Translations under genes and position numbers: made by a program | Shown here: one piece after another, positions 43,582-51,614 of the stretch | Layout: the number at the start of each line of letters is the position of its first letter | Position numbering within the stretch: position 1 is the stretch's first letter | Notes under the pieces: generated by a model | Database searches by the model: none | Seen by the model: only the letters and a program-made list of their open reading frames with translations | What the model was told of the DNA's origin: nothing | DNA from: [Bacillus] selenitireducens MLS10 | GTDB taxonomy: Bacteria; Bacillota; Bacilli; Bacillales; Salisediminibacteriaceae | Assembly: GCF_000093085.1 (NCBI RefSeq) | Contig: NC_014219.1 | Location: 2,224,384 to 2,288,383 of the forward strand | DNA length: 64,000 nucleotides | Reading direction: 5' to 3'

Positions 43582-44283
43582 ATGCTTTCAGACTATTATG
43601 ATGATATCTTCCCGTTAAAATCAAGTGCTGTCCATCTCATAAATGATTACATTCAGAGCCCAGGTCCAGTTATTGATGTTGCTTGTGGTACAGGTAACGA
43701 AGCCATTGAGTTAGCCCGAAGCGGAATCTGTACAATAGGTATTGATTTAAATGAATCCTTAATCGGCAGTGCGAAAGAAAAATCTAGTAAACTGCAAGGT
43801 AAGAGTAAATTTTACAGTATGAATATGCTAAACCTCAAAGATCTGCACGTGTCAAATGCATCTGTCATTTATTGTATCGGAAATTCAATCGTGCACATGT
43901 CCTCTTTAAACGAAATCCGTATTTTTCTTGATCAAGCATGGAACGCGCTCGACGACGGTGGAACCCTGATTATCCAAACAGTTAACTTTGATCATATGCT
44001 TGGTGAGAAAAAAACTAGCCTGGGGGATATAAAACGTACTGATCCGAAACTCACATTTGAGCGTTATTATACATATAAAGATGAGCGGGTTGAGTTTACA
44101 GGCGTTCTGCATACTGATCGTGGTACATCAGAAAGTTCTACCCTCCTGTTGCCACTTACAGCCAAGGAGTGGACGGCGCTTGTTAATCAATCCAAATTTT
44201 CATCGATTGATATGTTCGGAGATTTTGACTTACATCCTTATGCGCCTGACAGCCCCGCATTTGTCGGCATCATTAAGAAGTAA
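43582..44283 (+). CDS. Class I SAM-dependent methyltransferase
   Basis: The 233-residue protein has the AdoMet motif VIDVACGTGNEAIELAR (motif I, near residue 31), an acidic motif II in IGIDLNESLIG and post-I IYCIGNSIVHM. The target is unknown. The seven codons before the ATG read IEIDFYT in frame. Together with LSDYYDDIFPL this resembles the usual N-terminus of the family (FYxxLSxYYDxIFP), and GGGAG lies just before them. The true start may therefore be a rare codon (CTG at 43558 or ATT at 43561). Confidence 0.85.
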   Translation: MLSDYYDDIFPLKSSAVHLINDYIQSPGPVIDVACGTGNEAIELARSGICTIGIDLNESLIGSAKEKSSKLQGKSKFYSMNMLNLKDLHVSNASVIYCIGNSIVHMSSLNEIRIFLDQAWNALDDGGTLIIQTVNFDHMLGEKKTSLGDIKRTDPKLTFERYYTYKDERVEFTGVLHTDRGTSESSTLLLPLTAKEWTALVNQSKFSSIDMFGDFDLHPYAPDSPAFVGIIKK

Positions 44284-44308
44284 ATCCACATGAACAGTCA
44301 TTACGTAT

Positions 44309-44355
44309 ACAACCCCCTTTTCAGGACAAGGTGTTTTGAAAGGGGGTTGTCATTT
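44309..44355 (+). terminator. Terminator of the methyltransferase gene
   Basis: ACAACCCCCTTTTC pairs with GAAAGGGGGTTGT (44338-44350), followed by CATTTATATT. The rest of the 44284-44604 gap holds the abrB promoter region. Confidence 0.65.
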
Positions 44356-44505
44356 ATATTGCCATTTGATGAGCGTTTCATTCCACAAAAGGTGATAAAT
44401 CACTGACATTCCTGCGTAATCTGACATAGCGGTTCCAGTATACCTTTATTAACAAAGAATTATGACTATAATTGCAAAAAAAATATCAAATTAAGTAAAA
44501 AAACG

Positions 44506-44535
44506 TTGACTTCTTTTTGGAAATAATGGTAGTAT
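44506..44535 (+). promoter_or_regulatory. Predicted abrB promoter
   Basis: TTGACT (44506-44511) and TAGTAT (44530-44535) with an 18-bp spacer, 70 bp before the abrB start. Confidence 0.6.
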
Positions 44536-44550
44536 GAGTTTATAAAGATT

Positions 44551-44567
44551 TGTCGAATTTTGACGAC
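44551..44567 (+). promoter_or_regulatory. Tandem Spo0A boxes at the abrB promoter
   Basis: A perfect 0A box TGTCGAA (44551-44557) is followed exactly 10 bp later by TGACGAC (44561-44567), which has 6 of 7 positions of TGNCGAA. They lie just past the transcription start, the position from which Spo0A~P represses abrB in B. subtilis. Confidence 0.65.
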
Positions 44568-44604
44568 ATCCTTATATCATTAATCGTCAAAGACGAGAGG
44601 AGAA

Positions 44605-44895
44605 ATGTATATGAAATCCACAGGTATTGTAAGAAAAGTTGATGAACTCGGACGCGTTGTTATTCCAATTGAATTGAGAAGAACATTAGATATCGCAGTT
44701 AAAGATGCCCTTGAAATTTATGTCGACAATGACAGAATCATTTTGAAGAAGTACAAACCAAACATGACATGTCAAGTGACAGGGGAAGTGTCTGATGACA
44801 ATCTGTCCATTGCAGGAGGAAAAATTATTTTAAGTCCAATGGGCGCAAAAGAAATTATGAATGAGCTTGAAGATTATCTTGCTAAAAATCAATAA
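44605..44895 (+). CDS. abrB: Transition state regulator AbrB
   Basis: The 96-residue protein has the length of B. subtilis AbrB and is nearly identical in the N-terminal DNA-binding swapped-hairpin domain (MKSTGIVRKVDELGRVVIPI). The conserved CQVTGEVSDDN lies in the C-terminal tetramerisation part. AbrB represses post-exponential genes until Spo0A~P lowers its level. AGAGGAG precedes the ATG at 44605 (MYMKST, as MFMKST in B. subtilis). Promoter, tandem 0A boxes and terminator are all present. Confidence 0.97.
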   Translation: MYMKSTGIVRKVDELGRVVIPIELRRTLDIAVKDALEIYVDNDRIILKKYKPNMTCQVTGEVSDDNLSIAGGKIILSPMGAKEIMNELEDYLAKNQ

Positions 44896-44901
44896 TGACG
44901 C

Positions 44902-44941
44902 AAAACCGGACAGCAGTCATCCATGCTGTCCGGTTTTTTTG
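44902..44941 (+). terminator. Rho-independent terminator of abrB
   Basis: AAAACCGGACAGCA pairs with TGCTGTCCGGTTTT, continuing into eight T residues. Confidence 0.9.
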
Positions 44942-44985
44942 AATCAAAATACGATTTAAACGTATATGCTCATCTTCTTATTCAA

Positions 44986-46230
44986 CTATTCAATGAGTTC
45001 CACATCATATCCTTTATCCTCGAGAAGATAAGGGATACTGTTTTCTCCTGCAAGATGAAGCGCACCAACAACGACAAAATAATGATCGCCCGAGTCACTG
45101 TTCAAATAAGATTCAATGACCTCGGTCATTTGTTGATCACGCTCATTCATCATCTGAGAGCCGTATTCGGAATCATATGCCCGTAGCTGTTCAAAGATCT
45201 CCCTGTTTCCAGATCGCCAGAGGTTCATCATCTGAGTCAGTTCTTCTTCATAAATATCCATTGTATCAAGAGCTCCCTGCAACCCATCAATTTGCTCATC
45301 CATGGGCGCTCCTGCAATAGCACTGATTTGATCTTCAGCGCTCTCGAGTTCCATAATTGGCAGATCATCTGATTCCGCTAAATTGATAAAATACTGATCG
45401 ATGCCCCCTTCACTGGTGTAATCTGACTGCATCTGCGCATAGTCGTTCAAGAGCATCGTCAAAAACCACGGTTCGAATTGAGTAATCATCGGTTCCGGGA
45501 TCATAAGCTGGCTCAAGTATTGAGTCACATCTTCAATCATATCATCAGTGATAAAATCAGAGAGGGTTTCATCTTCAGATAGCATCCCGGTATTCATCAT
45601 CTGCTGTGAAAGAGCCATTTCATCGATTTGGTTGATATCCAGTTCCACGGACAGGGAATCCGCATTGTAAAAAGCATCCATCACTTCCTCCCTTATAGGG
45701 TACAGATGGTCATCACCTACATGAATCGAACCGAACAGATATACTTGTTGCTCATTATGAGTCACTTCATAAAAAAGTCCTTTTGAATCGCCGTCACGAT
45801 CTGAAATGGACAATCGCGTCCGAAAATCCAATTCCACTTCCCTGTCTTCAAGTACTTCAAGAACACGCTCAGTTTCTTCGTTCCGTTCTGTATCATCCGT
45901 GAAATACAAATCTCCAAGACTGACGACTTGCAGATTATCTAGAGATAACAGGGGCTCATATGAATCAATTTGACTGCTGTCGATATGGAGCTCATCCAGA
46001 GCATGAAGTTGTGCAATGCCCTCCAATGAGTTGATTTGAAGGTCCGTTTCGAGCTCTGTCACATCCCCGGCAAGTTCCGAATCAATAGGCAAGTCAGTAT
46101 CAAGCGCATCGGCTACAGCCTGTTCAAGCTCACTGTCTTCAAAATGGAGTTCGCTTTCTTCATCGGCCTGGCAGGCTGAAACAAAAAGTAATCCTGTAAA
46201 AGCTGCAGCAAATATCAGCCTGTTCATCAT
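44986..46230 (-). CDS. TraB/GumN family lipoprotein with LRR-like N-terminal segment
   Basis: The 414-residue lipoprotein has a signal peptide and lipobox FVSAC (cysteine near residue 20). An acidic region with leucine-rich-repeat spacing follows at about 58-110 (INSLEGIAQLHALDELHI, YEPLLSLDNLQVVSL). Then comes a TraB/GumN (TIKI-like) domain with the two GxxH motifs YLFGSIHVG and VVVGALHLAG and conserved glutamates between. TIKI relatives are metal-dependent proteases; activity of bacterial members is largely untested. GGAGGGG precedes the ATG at 46230. Its start overlaps the preceding gene by 4 nt, making it the last gene of the dynA operon. Confidence 0.85.
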   Translation of the reverse strand: MMNRLIFAAAFTGLLFVSACQADEESELHFEDSELEQAVADALDTDLPIDSELAGDVTELETDLQINSLEGIAQLHALDELHIDSSQIDSYEPLLSLDNLQVVSLGDLYFTDDTERNEETERVLEVLEDREVELDFRTRLSISDRDGDSKGLFYEVTHNEQQVYLFGSIHVGDDHLYPIREEVMDAFYNADSLSVELDINQIDEMALSQQMMNTGMLSEDETLSDFITDDMIEDVTQYLSQLMIPEPMITQFEPWFLTMLLNDYAQMQSDYTSEGGIDQYFINLAESDDLPIMELESAEDQISAIAGAPMDEQIDGLQGALDTMDIYEEELTQMMNLWRSGNREIFEQLRAYDSEYGSQMMNERDQQMTEVIESYLNSDSGDHYFVVVGALHLAGENSIPYLLEDKGYDVELIE

Positions 46231-46640
46231 TCTGTCCCCTCCTCCGGGCTTCGTCTGAAAAGCAATCGTTGAAAGACTACGATAAGACCAAAAAAGATCA
46301 GGTAAAACACGAAGAATTCAACCAATGCAATCATAAGATCAAAGGATCTTTCTGTATATGCACTGAATCCGACAAAAAGAATCGAAGCAGCAAATGCTAT
46401 AATGGAGTTACGAAAGAGAAACCCTTTCCTGTCGCGCAGATCGCCTTTTGCACTGCCAAGCCAAACGGTTCTGATGATCACATATACACTTGCTATGACA
46501 AATAAAATCAAACTGTCAGCGTGCTGTTCGACCGGTTCACTCATGAGAAGTACGCGATAACCAATGATCAGCATCAATCCAAAATAAAGCAAGTAAAACA
46601 ATTCAGACGTGATTTTTCGATTTTGGTCTTTAACTGTCAT
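46227..46640 (-). CDS. Four-helix membrane protein of unknown function, 137 aa
   Basis: Four predicted membrane helices (YLLYFGLMLIIGYRVLL, LILFVIASVYVIIRTVWL, SIIAFAASILFVGFSAY and ALVEFFVFYLIFFGLIVVF) with short polar ends. It may belong to a DUF6773-like group, which I cannot confirm. The ATG at 46640 lies inside the last codons of dynA (11-nt overlap) after AAGGGGG, and its stop overlaps the TraB/GumN gene. Such tight packing implies a shared membrane task with DynA. Confidence 0.75.
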   Translation of the reverse strand: MTVKDQNRKITSELFYLLYFGLMLIIGYRVLLMSEPVEQHADSLILFVIASVYVIIRTVWLGSAKGDLRDRKGFLFRNSIIAFAASILFVGFSAYTERSFDLMIALVEFFVFYLIFFGLIVVFQRLLFRRSPEEGTE

Positions 46641-49600
46641 CCTGATCATCCCCCTTTCTTGCAGATACAATCCTCAATTCATCTCGAAGCCGATTCATAA
46701 CCTCAGCATTTTCAATCAGACCGGCAGCTTCTTTTTCCTTCAATACGGCTTGTCTCCCAGCTTCAGAAATGTCTTGATCGATGGTTTCTAGAGCTGATTT
46801 CAATTGTTCACCGGCATGGCGATGCCAATCTTTCATATATTTCATGACATCTTCTTCAAAAGAAGAAATAATTCCTTCTTTTACGTGTTTGATTTCCTGA
46901 TCAACAAACAAGGATCGTTTCGTCTTTATTTTTGAAGTGAAGAAATCAATATCTACAGAGTGTGCAAAAGAAAATTCAATCTGTTCAACTATATTCTTTT
47001 CGTCAGATATCTTCGGATATACAGAAGGTAAATACTGTTGAAGTCCTTGAATCTGAGTAAGTTGCCAATTCCGAATCAATTGCTGAATGTGGTTGTCCAA
47101 ATTGGCGAGCAACGCCTGTCCTCCTCTGTTCATGTATTGTTCAACAGCTGACAGCCACTTACGAATGGCATGATCAGACTGGATGCGCAATTCTTTTCTC
47201 TGATCAGCGGTCAGAACGGATACATTGAGGAAATCAGTAAAATAATCCGTCATCACGTAAGTCACTCGTTTTCGAAAGTAAAGAATCCGCTCATCCAATT
47301 CCTGAAATGCTTTTGTATAAACCTCTTGGAAAGTCTGCCGGTTCAGCCATTCGAGCGCTTGACGGCACGTATCATCGAGTTGGGATAAATAGGCTTGTCT
47401 CTCTTCGTCACTCGATTCATAAAGTGCAAGCCATTCTTCTCCTTTCTCCTGATAACGTTCAAAAAAGAACACGGTCTGATCAAAGCTCAGTCGTTTCAGC
47501 TGATTCATCATCCGTTTTCTGAAATAGGACTCAAATTCCGCAAATCCATGATGATCTTCGGTTTTATTTATCTTGGCATAAAGCCCCGATTTGCTGGACA
47601 GTGTTGAAATAATTGCATCCTTGTTCCCTGTTCTTATCAGTTCCGATTTGACGTGTTGCCTGACAGATTCAAGTTCTGTATCGTCAGAAGCCAAATCGGA
47701 TGCATTGATAATAAAATACAGTTTATCCATTGAAGAAGACGCATTTATCTCTCCGAGTTGTTCAATAAAGTACTGATCAGCTTTGGAAAAAGCGTGATTG
47801 TAATAAGTCAGGAAGAAAATGGCATCAGAATGGTTGATTTGTTTCAAAGCTGTTTTTGTGTGTCTCGAGTGTATGGAGTTTACCCCGGGTGTATCAACAA
47901 GCGTAATCCCCTGTTTTGTTAAATCACTGTCGTAATAGACAATAATATGATCCACCATACTTGAAACAGATTCTTTTGCGGCATACGTATAGAGATCTTC
48001 AGCTGATGCCGTCAACTGATCGCCGACATGAGATTTCATTTCGTAAAGTCCTTGCCTGAGTGCGTCAAGATAGTCGGTTGCGGATTTCGAAATAGTCCCA
48101 TACCTGTCGAGTTCGCCCGGTCCCCATTTACTCAATACATCTGTGGTGAGACGAATCCCCAGTATTTGAGACAGTTCTGATAATTCCATTTCAATCTCAG
48201 ACATGGTTTTAAATTGGACAAGAATCGTTCCATGCCCATGCTTTTCTGTCGGTTTCGTAATGGTGGTTCTCGAAGCAGTTGCAGGCTGTGGGGATACAGG
48301 TAATAAATCGACTCCGATCAAAGCATTTGCAAAACTTGATTTCCCTGCACTGAATGCACCAAATAAAGATATAACATATTCCTGATGTTTCAGCTTATCT
48401 GCCTGAAAAAGAAAACGATCGCGCTCATCATGTAATAATGGATCATCGGAAAACGCAGAGACTCGATCTGCCTGTTTGATCAGCGTTTCTATCTCACTGT
48501 CATCGATATCTTTAAACGTTTCGTTATGTTCATTTTGATTTTGTTTGACAGGATCCGCGCATTCATCAGATGGGGTAATCATGATCCGTTCAGAAGTTGC
48601 CTGGACCTCGATCGTGCGTTTTCTGATTTCATCAATCAGCCTGTAATAATCTGTAGGAATTTTTAATACTTTAAGTGTATCTTCTACAGTCTCTATTTGA
48701 GAATGTAAATCACTGGAGCGCTTCAGAATTTGTCTTGTGATATCGTCTATTCGATCTTCGTGATCGACAGGGACATCGAGATTCTTTAAAGTCTGATTGA
48801 TGGAATCACGGGATTCATCGGCAAGATAGACAAGCATCTTTTCCGTATATTCTTTCCACAATTGAATGATTCGTTTCGTTACCTGCTCCGTATATTGGTA
48901 GACATAATCCCTCGAAACAGGCCCCTTTTTTCGGAAGGATTCTAAAAATTCTTCTGTAACCTCAATTTCGTCATTTTCAATTTTCTTCAAATAGCTCTCT
49001 TTTGAAGAAAGATGCTCAAGAGGCAGATCTTCTGATAAAAACTGACGCACATGAAACGACAGTGCTGATTTAATTTGATCGTTCAACTCATCGACCAAAA
49101 GTTCCATTCTCTCTTGTTTCTCTTTCTCTGCTTTTTTTCTCCCAAACAGAAAGCCCTTGCTCTTCAATGGGGCACTTACCAGCCAATCACGTGTTAACTC
49201 AGTGAGTTTATGTGGAAATAAGACCACATTTTTAAAAAGGCGATCCTGCTTCAATTGAAAGGTTTCGAATAAATGATTTTCAAATTGCTTCAGGTTTTCT
49301 ATATTTTTCATGTCAGCTACATGCTTTTCATAATCATGCAAAGTCAGGCCTATGTGCTGCAAGTCATCCTCGAATTCTTCATTGACATGCTGCAGATCAT
49401 GTTCAAGTCTTGATCTGACATTTTCATAAAAACCGATTTCAAGTCTTTTGGATGAGGTGTGAATTAATTCATCACTATGATGAAGAAGTGCTTTGATATG
49501 CGATTGAAAGGCATTCCATTCATTGAATGGATGCTCGGGCTGTTTCATGGAGGTGAAGAAGAGGTCCAAGAACCTGATTTTCCATGAATGCAGAGTTTTT

Positions 49601-50229
49601 TTGACAGATGAGCGGAACTCTTCAAGACCAAGTTCTTGTTCTACGTGTTTGTCAATCTGATTAATAACAATCAGTAACGGCTTCCGTTCATTAGTCAGTT
49701 GCTTTAAAAATGTCAAATTTGTTTCACTTTGAACATGGTTGTAATCCATTACATAGACTACCATGTCCGTTGTATAAAGCTGATCAATGGTTACATTTTG
49801 GTGTTCTGGATCAGTCGAATCTACACCAGGTGTATCGAGAATCCCAGAATCTCCAGACATCCAGGGCAATGGGAAGCTTACCTCCAGATGATGAATATCA
49901 GCACCATTTCTCCCCCATTCCCTTACTTTATTCCACGGAATCTCCTGATGGAAGGCTTCCACTTCTTCAGAATGATTCAAAAATACCTGTAGCCCTGTTT
50001 CTCCGTTTTTAATTTGAATGACATTAGCACTTGTAGGTACAGGGCTTACCGGCAGAAGTTCTTCCCCCATCAATGTATTGAGAAGTGTGGATTTGCCGGC
50101 GGAAAAATGACCGCAAAATGCAATCTCAAAACCGGGATTCACTTGTTTTTTCTTAATCCTCTCGAGGTATTGGGATTCTTGATCAGTTAACAGGTTTGTA
50201 ACTGACAGTGGTTCTGTTGATTCAGTCAT
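46630..50229 (-). CDS. dynA: Dynamin-like GTPase DynA (two fused dynamin units)
   Basis: The 1199-residue protein is a tandem dynamin like B. subtilis DynA/YpbR (about 1190). The first GTPase domain has CGHFSAGKSTLLNTLMGEEL and DTPGVDSTDPEHQN. The second, from about residue 575, has FGAFSAGKSSFANALIGVDL and DTPGVNSIHSRHT. Each is followed by long helical stalk regions and a paddle-like hydrophobic patch (LIVINQID-type G4 motif in the first unit). DynA tethers and fuses membranes and protects against pore-forming stress. The ATG at 50229 follows GGAGGG. Two membrane or lipoprotein genes follow with overlapping starts, not a known part of the B. subtilis locus. Confidence 0.95.
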   Translation of the reverse strand: MTESTEPLSVTNLLTDQESQYLERIKKKQVNPGFEIAFCGHFSAGKSTLLNTLMGEELLPVSPVPTSANVIQIKNGETGLQVFLNHSEEVEAFHQEIPWNKVREWGRNGADIHHLEVSFPLPWMSGDSGILDTPGVDSTDPEHQNVTIDQLYTTDMVVYVMDYNHVQSETNLTFLKQLTNERKPLLIVINQIDKHVEQELGLEEFRSSVKKTLHSWKIRFLDLFFTSMKQPEHPFNEWNAFQSHIKALLHHSDELIHTSSKRLEIGFYENVRSRLEHDLQHVNEEFEDDLQHIGLTLHDYEKHVADMKNIENLKQFENHLFETFQLKQDRLFKNVVLFPHKLTELTRDWLVSAPLKSKGFLFGRKKAEKEKQERMELLVDELNDQIKSALSFHVRQFLSEDLPLEHLSSKESYLKKIENDEIEVTEEFLESFRKKGPVSRDYVYQYTEQVTKRIIQLWKEYTEKMLVYLADESRDSINQTLKNLDVPVDHEDRIDDITRQILKRSSDLHSQIETVEDTLKVLKIPTDYYRLIDEIRKRTIEVQATSERIMITPSDECADPVKQNQNEHNETFKDIDDSEIETLIKQADRVSAFSDDPLLHDERDRFLFQADKLKHQEYVISLFGAFSAGKSSFANALIGVDLLPVSPQPATASRTTITKPTEKHGHGTILVQFKTMSEIEMELSELSQILGIRLTTDVLSKWGPGELDRYGTISKSATDYLDALRQGLYEMKSHVGDQLTASAEDLYTYAAKESVSSMVDHIIVYYDSDLTKQGITLVDTPGVNSIHSRHTKTALKQINHSDAIFFLTYYNHAFSKADQYFIEQLGEINASSSMDKLYFIINASDLASDDTELESVRQHVKSELIRTGNKDAIISTLSSKSGLYAKINKTEDHHGFAEFESYFRKRMMNQLKRLSFDQTVFFFERYQEKGEEWLALYESSDEERQAYLSQLDDTCRQALEWLNRQTFQEVYTKAFQELDERILYFRKRVTYVMTDYFTDFLNVSVLTADQRKELRIQSDHAIRKWLSAVEQYMNRGGQALLANLDNHIQQLIRNWQLTQIQGLQQYLPSVYPKISDEKNIVEQIEFSFAHSVDIDFFTSKIKTKRSLFVDQEIKHVKEGIISSFEEDVMKYMKDWHRHAGEQLKSALETIDQDISEAGRQAVLKEKEAAGLIENAEVMNRLRDELRIVSARKGDDQDDS

Positions 50230-50276
50230 GATTACGTTCCACCCTCCAAATGAAATCACGCTTTCAGTTTATCAAG

Positions 50277-50306
50277 AATGAGAACGGTTTGAAAAGCATT
50301 CTCATT
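50277..50306. promoter_or_regulatory. Inverted repeat in the dynA upstream region
   Basis: AATGAGAA (50277-50284) and TTCTCATT (50299-50306) flank a possible TTTCAA -35 element (minus strand) with a 17-bp spacer to TAAACT. It could be an operator for dynA. Confidence 0.3.
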
Positions 50307-50311
50307 TTCAT

Positions 50312-50340
50312 AAAAAAAAGCCGTCCGTTAAAAGACGGCT
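50312..50340 (-). terminator. Rho-independent terminator of odhAB
   Basis: AGCCGTC pairs with GACGGCT (minus strand, 50319-50340), followed by TTTTTTTT. Confidence 0.85.
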
Positions 50341-50348
50341 CTGATGAC

Positions 50349-51614
50349 TTATCCTTCAAGAAGCAGGGATTCCGGATCTTCAATCAATTCTTTTACTTTC
50401 ACGAGAAAGCCGACAGCATCTTTACCATCAATGATTCTGTGATCATAACTCAGAGCGATGTACATCATCGGCCGATTTTCAAATGTGTCGTCCCCTGTTG
50501 CTACAGGTCGCTTCTGAATGGTGTGCATGCCAAGTATCCCTACCTGGGGTGAATTGAGTATAGGCGTTGACCAAAGTGAACCGAATACTCCTCCATTCGT
50601 GATGGTGAAGCTGCCTCCCTGCAAATCCTCCAAGCCGAGTTTTTTACCATGGGCTTTCTCCGCTAAGTGACCGATTTCTTTTTCGATACCCGCAAAATCA
50701 AGTCTGTCTGCATCACGAACAACGGGAACAACCAGGCCATCCTCTGTGGAAACCGCCATGCCAATATCATAGAAATCTTTAAGAATGATTTCATCCCCGT
50801 CAATTTCCGCATTGACGTATGGATATTTTTTCAAAGCACCGATGACGGCTTTTGTGAAAAAAGACATAAAACCGAGTTTAACACCGAAATCATCTTGGAA
50901 TTTATCTTTTCGCCGATCTCTTAATGCCATGAGATTAGTCATATCGACTTCGTTAAAGGTGGTCAGCATCGCAGCAGTCTGTTGGGCTTCAACCAACCGT
51001 TTTGCAATGGTTTGACGTCTTCTTGACATTTTTTCGCGTCTGACCGGTTTTCTGATGTCATCATCATGAGTATCTGATGAAGAATCGGTTGACTGATTTT
51101 GATTGGTTTTACCTTGGCTATGATGATCAATATCCCGATTGGTGACTTTACCCATAGGATCGGCAGGTTGAATATCTTTCAGATCAATCCCTTTTTCTCT
51201 TGCGTATTTTCTTGTTGCCGGCGATGCTATGATTCGCTCCTGCTCTTTATTTTTTTCAGTTTGCCCTGAAGAGTCAGAAGATACAGCTTCCTTTTGATCG
51301 TTTCCTGCATCAGCTTTCGCTGTGTCCGACGTTGACTCTGTATCTTCATTTTGCTGTTCATTTTCTTTGTCATCATTATTGCCGGCTTCAAGTCGTGCAA
51401 TTACATCTCCGACCTGAACAGTGTCCCCTTCTTCGAACAGGACTTCACTTAAAATCCCTGATGCTTCTGCATGGACCTCGACATTGACTTTATCCGTCTC
51501 GAGCTCAACGATATCGTCACCTTTTTCAATGGTATCGCCGGGTGATTTTAACCACTTTGCTATGGTACCTTCTGTAATGGATTCAGCAAGTTCCGGAACT
51601 TTAATCTCGATCAT
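50349..51614 (-). CDS. odhB: 2-oxoglutarate dehydrogenase E2 (dihydrolipoamide succinyltransferase)
   Basis: The 421-residue E2 has one lipoyl domain with the modified lysine in [11 protein letters not shown] (near residue 43) and an acidic linker rich in E, D, N and Q. A peripheral subunit-binding domain contains [16 protein letters not shown], and the catalytic domain ends with [15 protein letters not shown]. It transfers the succinyl group to CoA in the TCA cycle. Its start lies 14 nt inside the end of odhA. The E3 gene is not adjacent and is probably shared with pyruvate dehydrogenase. A terminator follows. Confidence 0.97.
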   Translation of the reverse strand: MIEIKVPELAESITEGTIAKWLKSPGDTIEKGDDIVELETDKVNVEVHAEASGILSEVLFEEGDTVQVGDVIARLEAGNNDDKENEQQNEDTESTSDTAKADAGNDQKEAVSSDSSGQTEKNKEQERIIASPATRKYAREKGIDLKDIQPADPMGKVTNRDIDHHSQGKTNQNQSTDSSSDTHDDDIRKPVRREKMSRRRQTIAKRLVEAQQTAAMLTTFNEVDMTNLMALRDRRKDKFQDDFGVKLGFMSFFTKAVIGALKKYPYVNAEIDGDEIILKDFYDIGMAVSTEDGLVVPVVRDADRLDFAGIEKEIGHLAEKAHGKKLGLEDLQGGSFTITNGGVFGSLWSTPILNSPQVGILGMHTIQKRPVATGDDTFENRPMMYIALSYDHRIIDGKDAVGFLVKVKELIEDPESLLLEG

